Below, piece after piece: positions 24,601-39,600 of a stretch of DNA of 64,000 nucleotides. The notes under the pieces are model-generated. The model was not told the origin of the DNA, did not search any database, and saw only the letters and a program-made list of their open reading frames with translations. The stretch is from the NCBI RefSeq assembly GCF_026151205.1, contig NC_087084.1, positions 9,174,894-9,238,893 on the forward strand, in the 5' to 3' direction. How positions within the stretch are numbered: position 1 is the first letter of the stretch; each line of letters starts with the position of its first letter. The stretch is from Bolinopsis microptera. Its lineage: Eukaryota; Ctenophora; Tentaculata; Lobata; Bolinopsidae. The position numbers were made by a program, and so were the translations under genes.

Positions 24601-27600
24601 CTTGGGAAGGTTGCATATAATGCTTCAAGTGGAGTGCACCTGGGTGAAGAGGAGGGGAGTTCTCCTACTACAGATGACAAATCTGACAACATTTACGAGA
24701 ACTATGAAACTTAACGGTAAATATTCTTTGAAAATTTGGCAATACTTCAAGCACATTTCATTTGCCACGCAGCCACGCTATCTGTATCACTATATTTTTG
24801 AAATTTATCTTTGACACTCCTTTACCTATTAGTATTACACGGTACACCAATAACCATTAACCATCTTCATTCTACAACCTCAGGTGAACCTTACAAGACG
24901 AGAAGTACAGCAGTGACGTTTCTCCCGCTTGATAGCAGCACTGCAAAAACTTAAAAAGTTATTTCGTTTTGAAGTTTGGACTAACTGATCTTTATATGTA
25001 TTAAGCTGCAGACAAGTTTGTCTGAAAGAATAATTTAAGTTCAAGTACTAATTTTAAAGTGTATTTTTGATAAATGATTGAATTTTTTAGAGACCACAAT
25101 ATGTTGTGAAATTTTGATACTTATTACTTTAAATATTTGTATTCTTCTTGCAGGAATATTCACCTTGGAACTGTTAAGGACCGCAAAATCTTTAGAAATT
25201 TGTTAAAAGTTATTTGGTTTTGAAGTTTGAACTAACTGATCTTTATATGTATTAAGCTGCAGACAAGTTTGTCTGAAAGAATAATTTAAGTTCAAGTACT
25301 AATTTTAAAGTGTATTTTTGATAAATGATTGAATTTTTTAGAGACCACAATATGTTGTGAAATTTTGATACTTATTACTTTAAATATTTGTATTCTTCTT
25401 GCAGGAATATTCACCTTGGAACTGTTAAGGACCGCAAAATCTTTAGAAATTTGTTAAAAGTTATTTGGTTTTGAAGTTTGGACTAACTAATCTCTAAGCC
25501 GCAGACAGAATTATCAAATTTAAAGTTTATTAATTGTAGTGTATTTTTGACAAATTATTGAACCTTTTTAAAGACCACATGTTGCGAACTTTTCATACAT
25601 GGTGTTAATTTACTTTTTTACTTTTGTTTTATTTCGAAGTTTAACTGCTTAAAATTTAAGAAATAAGTCGTCCTGGTCTTTTTTATTCAATATTTTGAAA
25701 GTAGGATTATTTCATCATCAGTGCATTTATACGACAATCACAGTAAACATCGAGAATACCAACAGACTGTAGCAATAAAGCAATAAGTACACCTTACCTC
25801 ACACTGTTTGATGGTAACACTGCTGGTACCAGAAGTTTGACAGAACATACCAGCAGTACAGGGTTTACAAACTGCAGCTCCGGGGGCGTCTGTGAACATT
25901 CCCGCCGCGCACTCCTTCATGGCTTCCGATCCTGGGGGATGGGGCTAGTTACCATAGTTACTGTGAGTTAGTTAGATCAAAAATCAATAGTTCCCACAGT
26001 CAGACAACGAAAGTCAAACTCTCAAAAAGGGGATGGGCTAGTTACTGCGGCTGGTGAAGGAGTTGATTGTTAGAGCTCTGGCTTTAGATCATCGTAAAAT
26101 ATGTAAAATCAATCTAACCTTCTTTACATCAAGTTCTGTAAAGCTAATTTTGCCTCGCATAGTTCATCTTTAACATAGTTAATCTATATTACTACGTAAA
26201 AATTCCATACGTCATCTACTTTATCATCTACATCTCTACATATGATAAGAACTACAAACCCTGAGGACAGTAAAAGCCTTGCTCGCACTCCCCTACATCT
26301 ACATAATATCTACAACTCTACATATGATAAGAACTACAAACCCTGAGGACAGTAAAAGCCCTGCTCGCACTCCCCTCCCATACTCTCCTCATCAGGGGTA
26401 GATGAGGTTGAGCCCTCTTTGCAGTAGTAACCCTCACTACACGGCCCACTTACTTCTGTTAGACCCTGTGATGAGACAAGTGTAATAGTGAGAAGTAGCT
26501 ATATAGGGAGTGTTTAGTATAATAGACAATACGGACAATACAGTTCCCACGGACAATATATTTCACACGGACAATACAGTTCACACGGACAATACAGTTC
26601 ACACGGACAATACAGTTCACACAGACAATACAGTTCACACGGACAATACAGTTCACACGGACAATATATTTCACAAGGTTAATCTTGGTCGACAATGTTA
26701 TAAAATTTTATCAATGATGAATATTTTCAAAATGTTTGAGTTCAAAGTCTTTCAAAAATCATTCGATTCAAATTTTACAACGTAATGAATAATACATAAG
26801 AAAAAAATATATATATATAAGAAAATGATAAGGTATCGACACTCTGTTCACGTGACTTACAGGATCCTTGCAATAGCTTCCAGCAGTACATATTGTACAA
26901 TTATTAACATCGCTCAATCCTGTGGTTCCTCCGAAGTAACCTATGGAGTTTAAAGGTTAGAGCCAAAGGATAAATTAAGTTTTAAAGATAAATAAATATT
27001 CGAGTGTTGGCGAAACGTTAAAAGCATGCTGAACAAATAATTATCACTGATTATATGGGCGATTTGAAAGTTTGCTAATCACAACCACGTGACCTAACCA
27101 CGTGACACAGTCACAATTACCCCTAAATCTCTATAAAAACAACGCACCAGCAGGACACTGAAGAGTGGCCTGGTAAGTGCCCGCAGGACAGTAATACCCT
27201 TGTCTGCAATCCTCTGGGACACCGGTCTCACATTGTTTACCAGCCGGACATTCTTCACATTCCTCTGACGCTTCCACGCTGGGGAAGGAGGGGCGGTTAG
27301 CAGGTTAGTGGTGGAATCTTAGGAACCATGTCATGTGGGAGGGAGGGGTGGTTAGCAGGTTAGTGGTGGAATCTTAGGAACCATGCCATGTGGGAGGGAG
27401 GGGTGGTTAGCAGGTTAGTGGTGGAATCTTAGGAACCATGTCATGTGGGAGGGAGGGGTGGTTAGCAGGTTAGTGGTGGAATCTTAGGAACCATGTCATG
27501 TGGGAGGGAGGGGTGGTTAGCAGGTTAGTGGTGGAATCTTAGGAACCATGCCATGTGGGAGGGAGGGGTGGTTAGCAGGTTAGTGGTGGAATCTTAGGAA

Positions 27601-30600
27601 CCATGTCATGTGGGAGGGAGGGGTGGTTAGCAGGTTAGTGGTGGAATCTTAGGAACCATGTCATGTGGGAGGGAGGGGTGGTTAGCAGGTTAGTGGTGGA
27701 ATCTTAGGAACCATGCCATGTGGGAGGGAGGGGTGGTTAGCAGGTTTGTGGTGGAATCTTAGGAACCATGTCATGTTATTGTGTGTAGTTATTGTAGCCT
27801 TTTCATTGAAATAAAATGTGAATATTCATGGTCGCGATGACTGGTACGATTCCTTCAGATTGGCTGTTAAAATCACCCTTAGCTAGATCATTAGCTTTAG
27901 TTCTATCAACCACTTAAACATTTTCAAAAATTAGGAAATACCAAACCAATCGACTTAGAATCCAGCTTCAACAACTGAAAATTAAACTTCTCACAAACTG
28001 AACTATCAGGCAGTCAGACAGAGTTTATCTCTCACCTAAAGGAGCCCTGTTGACATGGTGTCTCCTCGATACTCCCCTCCTCGCAGTAGTACCCTGCTCT
28101 ACAAGGGTGCGCGTTCCCAGTCTGTGGGGAGGTGTTATTAGGTGTGGGAAGAGGTGTTGTGGTGTTGTTTTAATTGTTTAGTTTTTTACTTGCTGTGGGA
28201 ATATTGAGCGATTTTTTAATTTTGGGATCATGTATTGTTTAGTGAGAAATTGATTAATTTAGTCAAAATCTATGTTTTGAAGATGTCAATTCTCTAATTA
28301 GGAAGATATGATTAATCATCCTTTAAATAAATAATAACCGCTCCAAATCCTCACAAAAACTACTGAAAAATACATACAGCAGATCCAGCCGGACAGTAGT
28401 AGCCCTTAGGACAGGTCACACTCTGACCCTCAGCCTGGGGATCCACAGTACCAGGATTAGGACAGTACATTCCTCCTGGACACTGGAGACAGTCTGACAC
28501 ATCATCCTAGACAGGTGGAGATATTGTTAGGGGTAGTGATATTAATTCAGTAGTAGTTGTGTCCTAGACAGGTGGAGATATTGTTAGGGGTAGTGATATT
28601 AATTCAATAGTAGTTGTGTCCTAGACAGGTGGAGATATTGTTAGGGGTAGTGATATTAATTCAGTAGTAGTTGAGTTCTGTTGGATTAAGCATTTCACAA
28701 GATTATTAACAGTTATCAAAAAAGGTTACATCAAAGTTTAGAATATTGAAAAGAAATGTAATAAAGCACTAAAGATCGCACACAAATCTCACCTGGAGAG
28801 TCTTCTTGTTGTATCTACCAGCGGGACACTTATCAGGGTGGTGAGTTCCCTCCCCACAGTAGGAACCTGCCGGACACTCATTTCCGGCGGGTTTACTCTC
28901 CGGAGATGCTTCCGGACAGAAGTAACCAGGTGAGCAAGGACCCGTGAAGGTGATTCCACCTCCTGATCGGGAGGGGGAGGTTAGAGGCAAATGGGTTATT
29001 TTGAGAATTCTTTAAAACAAGGATTTGTTTTGTTCACTATACGTGCAGATTCTTAGGATAAAGTTGCGATTCTATCAACAAAAAGACTCACATCACTCAC
29101 ATCACTCACATCACTCACATCACTCACATCACTCACATCACTCACATCACTCACATACCTGCACAGAACTTGCCACTAGGGCACTTCTGACACTGTTCTT
29201 TAGCAGCTAGACCTGTACTGCTACTGTAGTAGCCCGGTTCGCAGGGCAACTCAGTTGTTGTACCTGATGATTTACACAGGATTACACAGGATTAAAATTA
29301 AATTATAGGTCCACTATCGTGAACCGTCATAATTGTTTACAGAATAAAATATTGAAAACATTCATCTGATGATGATCATGGACTATGATTATTTGGAGAC
29401 AAACTTGAAAGTTTTTCCGTATGAAAGTCGACATTTTTTGCGGTAAAGCCTACGATGAAGATTGAAAACGCAAGTATCGAATAATCAACCAATTATTGGT
29501 ATAAGTTTTATAAGACAAACCTTCAGGACAGTAGTGTCCAGCTTTACATTCAGCTGGTGCAGCCTCGTGAGACCCAGCATCACAGTAGTATCCTGAGAGA
29601 AAGGGCGTTTGAATATCTACTGATTGATGGGTCGTTTGATAATAAGACAATGGCAAACCGATGGTTAAGTATCGTCTTTTAAAGTTAATACTGATTTTGA
29701 TAAACCATAAAAAGTTGAATTGAACTGGAACGTGTATCTTATTTCAAGAATGTAGGGAATGTTCTGACCAGCAGTGCAATCGAGGAATGTTTCACCGTCA
29801 TGGCCCGGTTCCGGACAGTACTTTCCAGCCGGGCATTTGAAACAGGAATCTGCGTCAGATCCTCCTTCTACATCTCTGTACGTCCCACGTGGACATTCCT
29901 CCGCAGCCTACGGAGGAAACATTCAAAAAATGCTTCTTGTGATTTTAGAACGATAAAAATGCAGCTTTGTAATTTTTCATTATTCTGTAACAATAACATG
30001 AACATTTCCTTGTGTTTTACCAACCGAGGCAGCGAGACAGAAGTGGCCGACAGGGCACGGTGCAGTAGCCGCAATACCGGTACCGTCCCCACTGACACAA
30101 GTCTTTCCGGCTGGACAATCTTTACACGATGCCGATCCTGGGACAAGGTTTAAATCCTCCTTAAAGTTGCAGATATCTTTGTTTGTTCCGTATATTTTTA
30201 ATTTTCCCGGAAAATGATAATTAAACTTGCAAGTAGTATTTTTGATATCTCGTCAGAAAAACAAAATCGGATCCAGCCAACCGGACTTGCAATAGTCGAT
30301 TTGACCGCGGCAGTGGTTAAAACACCAACCTGGTTGGTCCTGATAAGTGTTATCTAGACAGGGAACCTGCTCGGAACTTCCTGCCTCACACTTGTACCCC
30401 GCACTACACTTGTTCTTGTACCCGTCATCACTACCTGGATAACAAGGGGTTCAAACTGGATGACAGGGTGCTTCTTATCTTAGGATCTAAGAAACAAGGC
30501 AATGATACAAACACTGTTTTATCAAAATAACCGAATGACTACAAACCCTTTAATTAATTAATTAACCGTACCTTGTGGGCAAAAGTAATTTCCAGGACAC

Positions 30601-33600
30601 TGCAGACCCGTCTCCATGCCGGGTTCGTTACAGTAGAACCCTTCAGGACATGTGGTACAATCTGCAGGAGCGGTGTTCTCCTTCGCTCCGCTGTACTTTC
30701 CTATAGGACATCTGTGGAGTTTGGGAGAGTTAGAGGAGGATATTGACTTGTTAGGTAGGATCGGTCTTTATCAATTGTTTGAAAATGCGGGTTTTTTTAC
30801 AGTCAAGTCCGAGCAAATTTTATCTACATACGAAGTCAACAGTTGTTCTCGGTGCATTCCTCGGTGCATTCCTTACCAGTTTTGGACTGATTAGAAACCG
30901 ACTCATAAACAGATCTCAGAAATGTGAGTGTTTTCCAGATAAACTTACTGGTCAGGAGGATCCCCGGTTCCCTCCGGACAGTAGTGTCCAGCCGGACAGA
31001 TAACCGGTTTAGCGGTCTTAGATCCCGGACCACAGTAGAATCCGGCAGAGCACTTGTGTTCCGTTCCTGTCCCCATTTTCTCTGCAGTAAACGGAGCTTT
31101 AGCAAGATTTCACATAAAACATCTTTTTAAATGCTAAGTTCAATGAACTTGTATATTAATGGGAACTACTCATTTAACTTGAGCGTAAACTCTCGTTCAC
31201 ATAATTCGAACTAAATCAATAATGAAGAGTTCGCACCGGCAGGACAGTAGAACCCGTTGGGACACTCCTTAGCTTCTGTAGACCCCTCCTCGCAGTAGAA
31301 GCCAGGCTGGCAAGGTCCAGAACAGATCTCAGTTCCTGTTTCCTCTTCCTTCACACAATTATACGCAGGTTCACTTGTCTGCTGACCTGAATAAATTAAT
31401 TATTATTATAAATTATTATTACTATTATTACATATTAATTAAGGTATTTTGATAAAGAGGTTTTTAGAAAATTTAACACATTACTTATGCTCATTATTCC
31501 TCATTTATTTCTTGTTTGATTCTAAACAAATTTGTAGACGTTCAAGAGATCGGTAGCAACAGTTGTATGGCTAAAATTATATAAAAATTAGTAAAACTAA
31601 TAAAAAACAAATGTTAATAAAACACAACTTACTCTTGCCACAGTAGTATCCGGCAGCACATTTGGTATCCTTATAGGTTGAGAGACCTGGAGTCTTGCAA
31701 TAGTAACCACCAGGACACGGCATACAAGAAGCGTCTGTTTCAGCTCCTGCAAATATCGCAAGTGTTAGTCTTCTGTTTTAACACCTGACAATGTTGCACG
31801 TGTGATTGCGCGCAACAAATTAGATGTCGATCATTTTGAAGAACCCGTCTTCAAGAATGAAGGCAACTTATCAACAGAAATGCAGCTAGAAATATAAAGT
31901 ATGTTTCCCGCACGTTTTTCTTCATTGTAAGTTCCAACAGGACAAGGTGACTGCTCGGCACTCTTGGTGCCCTCCTCACAGTAGTAGCCGGTAGGACACT
32001 CGTTGATGGTACTGAGCGAGGGTGTTTCTTTCTCGCAATAATACCCAGCCTGAGGGGATGTTGTTATTCATATAAATTAGAAAAGGCTTGTGCTGCAAGT
32101 GTCGTGATGTTACAGCCGTGGACGGTGGAATCCTGACCAAGATTAATAAATGATTTCTATTTATTTGTTCAGTTGTTGAAAATGATGACAACACCGTCTA
32201 AAAGTGATGACGTCACCACCCGAAGGTTATGATGTCATAACAAAAACCTCACCTGGCAAACGAGGCACTCTGACATTCCCTCGTTATCCTGGAATGTTCC
32301 CGGCTCACAGGGAGTTTGCGATGCTGCTCCCGTGTCACACATGTGACCTTTACTGCATAGCTTCTCGTCACTTGCTGTCCCTGTCTGGAAACATCACAAT
32401 CATTATCATACCGCAAATTGACGAGGGGCCCCATTTATTTTTAATTGATTGAATGAGGTCCAGCGGTATTCATTTCATTTCAGTATGAGCACTTTCCAGA
32501 CAGACTTAACAAAAATAAGTTTAGACGACTAAACTTTCGAACTTTACCACACACCCCCTCCAACTCATAAAGAAGCTTGTGTTCAAGTTTTTTGGTATCT
32601 CACCTCACAGTAGTAACCAGAAGGACAGGCCTCAGTAGCATCCTGAAGACCAGGTTCAGGGCACCTGAATCCAGCTCTACAGGCAGTGCAGGAGTCAGCG
32701 TCAGGGATGTTCTCTGTAGGCCCGAAACTTCCTGCATTGGATGTTTTTTAGTGATATGATAAAAGATAGTTGTGTGGAATTTCTTCTTGATTTGGACTGT
32801 TCATACAAGGCGAATGATCCAATTAAATTGAGATTCTGGTGCTAAACAAAGCTTGACTTGAACGTCGAACTATGTTTACGGGGGTTACACAAGGTGAATT
32901 GTCCAAGTCAATTGCTTCCCAAGTAATAAGTAATCCGGGACACATTCTTGTACTCTCTGCCTCAATCATAGAGTCTGGCAAACTCTAATCACAGGTTAGT
33001 CAGGCAGTGGCTCACACTCTGTTGATATCTCTTAAGGGAATCAACAACAAAAATTCTTGTAATTCCACGTACCCTCAGGACACTGCTCCTTCCTCTCAGT
33101 CCCCTCCAGACAGTAAAACCCTTTACCACAGTTAGCTTGTGTAGCTGATGTAGAACCGTAGTCACAGAAGTAGCCCGCTCTACATAGCTTAGTTTCTATT
33201 GTGTCGGAGTTAATGGCGGGTTCGTCACAGTATCTGGAGGGGAGGTGAAGATAATTTAACTAGATCGTGATTGTAAATGCCTTCGATTGATGAAATTTAT
33301 TGCAAAAAAATAACAATTCGGATACTATACTTATAGACTGCAAAAACAAGAGCAACCCGTTTCACATACCTTCCTTGCAAGCACACTTCACAGGCATCTG
33401 ATGATTCTAGTCCTTCGGATGCACCGTAAGTGCCAACTTGGCAAGGTTTTGGGGTCTGAAAAATAAAATAAATTGTTTTAGCTTACGTAGACGTCCTTTG
33501 GTATGACATGGTGAATTAAGATAATAAAAGGTTACAGCTTGAGGTCAAATACATAGATTCATTCCAATTCTAGATTCAAAAGCCAAGATTCATAGAGCAT

Positions 33601-36600
33601 TAGTTTGATTTTTCTGAGCCAACCAAACGATGACCAACACAATCCAAGTTAAGCTATGTAAGATATAATTACCTCTCCGGAAAGACAGTAGTAGCCCTGA
33701 GGACACTTCTCACTGGTCGTGGTGGAGCAGTTCTTACCTGCCTCGCAATCCTGGCACTTTGCCATCTGGCAGGAGTAACAGAGGTTAACTTTTATATTTG
33801 GAAAGTATTTGAAACATTTGCAGAGAGTTATTTTAATTAAGAAAACAAATAACAACAACGCCTTGTCGAATGCGAAAAAAGAAAGACACAACAAGCAGAT
33901 TTGCTGACCCCGTCAGTGTTAGCAAGAGTTCCAGGAGCACACTCCTCCGGGAGAGTGGTTCCCTCCGGACACTGATGTCCGGGTGGACAAACTCCGGCTA
34001 GTGCCATATCATCCTCCTTTTCGTAGTCGTTAGCCGACGGAGACTCTTCTTTAGCTCCTGTTATGGATAATGTTAAAATTAGTAGAGCCAGTCCGAGTTA
34101 ACACTAGTCTAGCATCACGGGCGTACAGGTAAAATTAATGTTATTATGATCCCAAAAAATCTATATTTCGTCAGAAAAAGATCGTGCATTGTTAAAAATC
34201 ATACTATATTCAATTTACCATTTTTTTGCATATATCTAAAATTACGGATTTCAAATTAGAAAGGATTTACAAAGTATCCCTGAAGCAGATAACATACCCT
34301 TCCAGCAGTAGAAGCCCTCTTGACATTTAGCAGAGGGACTTGTCAGAGCTTGTATCTCACAGTAGTGACCCCCCAGACATGGCCTACAGAAGGAGACGTC
34401 CGTACCCTAAAGCAAGTGGAGAAGGGTTAGTTATCCTTTTTGTAGATATCTTTCAAATCAATCAATTTCAGATAAAAATAGATAGTCGCGTGACTTGGAG
34501 CGGTATACTTATCAGCAAATAAAAGGTTACATGATAAACTCTCAAAAGTGTTTTAAGATCGGTTTAAAAAACCCACCCGTTTATCAGGGTTGTAGGTACC
34601 CTTGAGACAGGGTACCATGGCAGTAGCTCCAGCACCACACCAGTGTCCTTTATCGCACTCTCTTCCGCCTTGTGATGACGTCACTGAAGGAGAGATGACG
34701 TCATAAGGTCATGTTAGTTTTAAAGATATGGTAATTTATGGTCGGGAACGTCATCCCCCAACCAAGACTAACCAAGACATGGAGATAACAATTTCCTAAC
34801 ATGGTAGCCGACTTGAACAAAATTCTCGGTCTAGTATCAAATATCGAATAAGCACTTTAAATTAACTAACTTGGGTTGCCGAGAGTTGCTCCTCCAGTGC
34901 AGTAGAAACCAGCATCACAGTCCTGGCCGTCAGTAGCTCGACCTGTACCAGTGCAGTATTTACCTGCCGAGCAGGGCAGACAGGCTGCCTCTGTGGACTG
35001 TTGTGTTCTGAGGTAGTTAGTTTAGTAGGGTTTGAAAATGAGAATAGGAGACAGCTTACTGCTTTACTGATTGAATCGTATTAGAACAAATATGTACATG
35101 AGAAAAACTCAACATCAATGATCAAAGTGAGCACTTGAAGACAAAATATTGAATATATTTCTTGATATGTATTTGAAACTCAACCCATGAACATTGAACG
35201 TGAGCACTAAGGTTTCTTACTTGGTATTAAACGTTCCCTCTTCACACGGGTAGATAATCCCACCAGAACAGTAGTGTCCCGCAGTACAAGGTTGAGGGTT
35301 GGAGATGGAGATGGTACAGTCGGAGTCAGTGGAGTCAGCTTTACACGCTGACTCAGTGAAGGTGAAGGAGCAGTCCTGAATCAGGGTAGACGCTGTGCAG
35401 TAGTGACCTGGGTGAGGTGAGAATAAGAGGACAGTAAGAGTAGTGTAATACATTGTCATGTGGTGTGGGTACCTATTTAGATCTAACAAACTGGATTATT
35501 TGGGAGCTGTTCCGTTTAGAGTAAGGTTAAAATCAGCAGTCAAACTGAAACAAAATAAGAAATATCCTGATGAATAAAGAGTAATACATAAAGAAGAAAG
35601 TGAGTTATGTCCAATTTAAGGATAAGACTGAATCTGGACGAGTCATTTTATGTCCCAAAAAATAATTTCCACCCGAGCTGAACATTTTGCACCCTTTGAA
35701 CATCCTCGATCTGCTTGAATCTCAAAAATGGCGAGCTGGAGGCCAGTCTTACAAGTTCTAATCAGACGTATTAGAGCTACTTCAGCTAGTGATTAATCCG
35801 ACATGTTATAAGAGTAAAGAGTAAAGAGTAAAGAGTAAAGAGTAAAGAGTAAAGAGTAAAGAGTAAAGAGTGAAAAGAGTCAAGAGTAAAGAGTAAAGAG
35901 TATAGAGTAAAAAGTAAAGACATACCTTCAGGACAGATATCACAAGTACCACTCTCCTCATCAGGCTGGTATGTGGTCTCTTCGCAGAGTTTAGGATGTG
36001 TGGAACCCTCAGGACACTTGAACCCTACCATGCACTTGTAGTCGGTTGGACTTCCTGTTTCCTGCCCTGAGAAATAACATGTTACTGATGACGTAATTTT
36101 ACTGATGACGTAATTTTACTGATGACGTAATTTTACTGATGACGTAATTTTACTGATGACGTAATTTTACTGATGACGTAATGTTACTGATGACGTAATT
36201 TTATTGATGATCTGTCAAATTTAAATTTCGTGTCGAGGAGGACATGAATATTACAATATTTAATTTATGATCCGAACTGAGCCAGATCCCACAAACCTCC
36301 AGGACAGAAGAATCCCTGGTTACAAAGTTTCCCGTCGACACTACTCATACCATTAGTATCACAGTAGTGACCAGCTTTACAGGGTACACAGTCATCCACC
36401 TTCTCTTTCTGAACAAAAATAGTCGTCAATATCGCAATTAGTTCATTAGATAAAGTTCATCATATCATTCCGAAAAAAAAACCGGAATTCAAAACAGGTG
36501 CGCTAAACCGGCAAAAAATGTCCACAAAACCAGAAGTCAAAACAGAGGAACAAAATAAATACAGCGAATTATACAAGTAAGATAAGGGACGACAGATCAC

Positions 36601-39600
36601 GGCACTCACCCCCTTGTCAGGATTGTATGTTCCAGGTAGGCACTGTATTGGGTCACCTTGTCCTGCTGGACAGTAACTACCTGCAGGACACTCCACCGCT
36701 GAAATTGCGAAAAACTTTAAAACTTAAAACAGTGTTGTAATCCTGATTTACATCTTAGGACTTTTTATATCAGCTTTAACTAGCTCATGAGTTCAACAAT
36801 GTTACAAATCTCCAAATTTCAATTTAAACCTTTGCGTATATCTTCTAAAATTATTCTACATGATTAGTTAAAGTTAAAAGTAATGGGTACACGCAGCTGT
36901 TTTGAAATAATAAGTTTTGGAATAATTGGATACTTATTTATGAAATATTTGCCCGTTCACCCACTAAAAGCACTTATAACTCACCAGTAGGTGTAGTTGA
37001 CTGTGCGGGGCAGTAATAACCAGCATCACACTTGTTTACCAACTCAAAGTTGCCGTCTCCACTACAGTAGTAGCTCTTAGGACACGCTTCAGGGGTTCTG
37101 GATCCTGCTGCACAGTAGAAACCTGGCCCACACACTCCGCCTGAAACATATTGACATGACGTCACTGGGTGATGACGTCAGAGAATGGTTGAGGACAGAA
37201 ATATAGCTGAAATTCTTTCAAGATTTTATCATGCAGGAGTTCAAAAGTTTATGCTTAACAAAAAAGCTTGACTCCTGGGCACGGCACGGTCAAAAAGTCG
37301 ATCAAATCTCAGAAATCTGACACGGTAAATCAGAGTTCAACTGTAACTGTTTAATACATGCTACTGAAATCTCTAAAACCCTGAAATCCCCCAGTCACGT
37401 ACCGTGCTCACCGTCACTCTCACTAACACTACCCGCAGAACACCACCTCCCCTCGGCACAGTCGTGTGGTATAGCTGTAGCTTCCTCGCAGTACTTTCCT
37501 GCAGGACACTCTATACAGGAACCTGGATTGTCTCCTCCTGGTTCTCTGAAGGTATATGTTGTAATAAGCTGGATTTATAAACCTTACTATTATAGTTACA
37601 GAGATCTCATTCATCGAAAAAAGGAGTGACTGTGTGGTGCAGGCCACTCCAACGATTAGGGGGAGATCTTCTCAAGTACAAGTAAGTAGTTACTGTATTA
37701 TCGTGAAAAATAATACCTTACATTACGTGGACAGACATGATAGAGGGTGCAAGCGGTGTGTCTCGAAAAGCAAGGTAAGATAAAATATAAAAACATTTCC
37801 TTGCGTTTGAGAATAACCATATATCTCGAACTATAGTTACAAGAGAACTAACCCACGGAAGGTTCCGGCAGGACAACGCTTCTTCTCCGAGGACTCGCAG
37901 TAGTAGCCTGCACTACACTTGTGGGAGTCCTGGAGGTCCGCTATCGCTGCTTCTGAACACTCGTAACCTGGTGGGAGAGGTTCGCTGGTCAGATTGTGGA
38001 GGATTTCTTTAGTGCAAGTTACCAAAATTCGTATGCAGTCTTGGATTCTTCTTTCCAGCTAATCTCAATTAGTCTTATAGCACAATTAATTAAATAATTG
38101 AATTAATGGATTAAATTACAATATCACTTTATTACTATTTAAATTCCGAATCTAACTTTTTCCAACTTACCGTCTTTACACGGGAGACATTCGCTCTGTT
38201 TCGTGGCGGGCTGATAGAAACCAACTCCACATGGAACCTGAGCTGAACTTCCCTCCGGACACATGTGGCCTGGTTCACAGGGGCCACCTGAGGAATGTGA
38301 AGTGCGTAAGAAGGAATGTGTGTGAGACTTAGTTATGTTAGATTAAAATGGCACCTGATATAACTGGAGACGAGCTGGAGAGCTCAGAGAAACTGCAGGA
38401 TGAGTGAAAGGAGGGTGTAATTTTCAGCTTTTTAGGGAAGGGAGTGGCTAAAAGCCAAAAGAACATGCTCAAAAGTTGTTTATATCATCATTACAACAGC
38501 ACTCATACTTCAACCACTACTTATATGTCGTAATCTGACGAAAGGGTTTCAACTTTACTTGAAATAGCCGATTAAACGTCGTCATTTAAACCCGACATGA
38601 TGATAAATAACACTATCGTTCACTTGCTTCAAAACTTAGAGAACACCCTACCTTGTCCGGTACCAGCAGCCGGCTGATTACTCTCAGCTCCTCCAGAACA
38701 GAAGTACCCAGCAGCACAATATCTACTCTCCAGGTCCGTTTGGGTTAGTCCTGTTTGCTCGCAGTACTTCCCGGCCGTACAGGATGAACACTCATCCTCC
38801 GCTTCGAGACGGTCCCTGTCCCTGGATAGTGTGATACTTTAGTACAAATAGTTATCAAGACTTCTCAAGGAGTTATATGAATATTTAAAATTCCGGAAAT
38901 TCTGTATAAGTTATGACAATATGTCACTGCAGCTATTCCATCGACCGAAATCGCAATAATTGTCTCAATCTAAAACAAGCAGAAGTAATGCTAGGGGAAT
39001 CGAAACAAGCCGTGTTTAAATAATGTATTCTATGATAACCACGACGGAGTTCATTTTATTTTACCCATGAATTCATTTGATGCATTTGTATTCTGTAACA
39101 GTGTTGGTATTTAATGCACACAGCACTGGCAATAGTAGATAAATAAACGAACCCGAATTTGCCAACAGGACAAGCAACAGGGTTAGCGGTTCCCTCGACA
39201 CAATAGTACCCCTCAGGACATCTACCATAGTTGTCATCATCGGGTGGTTCCGCTCGTTCAGCACCCTCCTCACAGAAATACCCCGCTGCACAGTTGCCGT
39301 CTGGTATCGAATTACCTCCCTGTAACACGGGGGGATATGAAATAGTTGAGAGCATGATTTACGAGAAGTTGTAAACTTGATACCATGAATATTGAAAAAC
39401 TTCTGATGTGTTAATTATTTACAAACAATTTTTTACTGTTACTAGGTTACTAGGTTACTTCTCAACGTAACAGCTGTAACACCACCCTATATGTTGTACT
39501 CGAGCTTTTAATCTAGAATTAAAACAAGTCCTTTATACCATGGAGCCTGAACCCGGACTGGTTACACCTAGTTAAAGCACTTCCGTCCCATTACACGATA

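Noticed and set aside
23452-24714. Separate second receptor gene starting at the frameshift
   Set aside because: Removing 8 inserted bases makes one continuous gene of the expected repeat period; the apparent start is inside a repeat unit.
26510-26785. Plus- and minus-strand TDNTVH / IVRVNC repeat frames
   Set aside because: They are translations of the 18-bp microsatellite.
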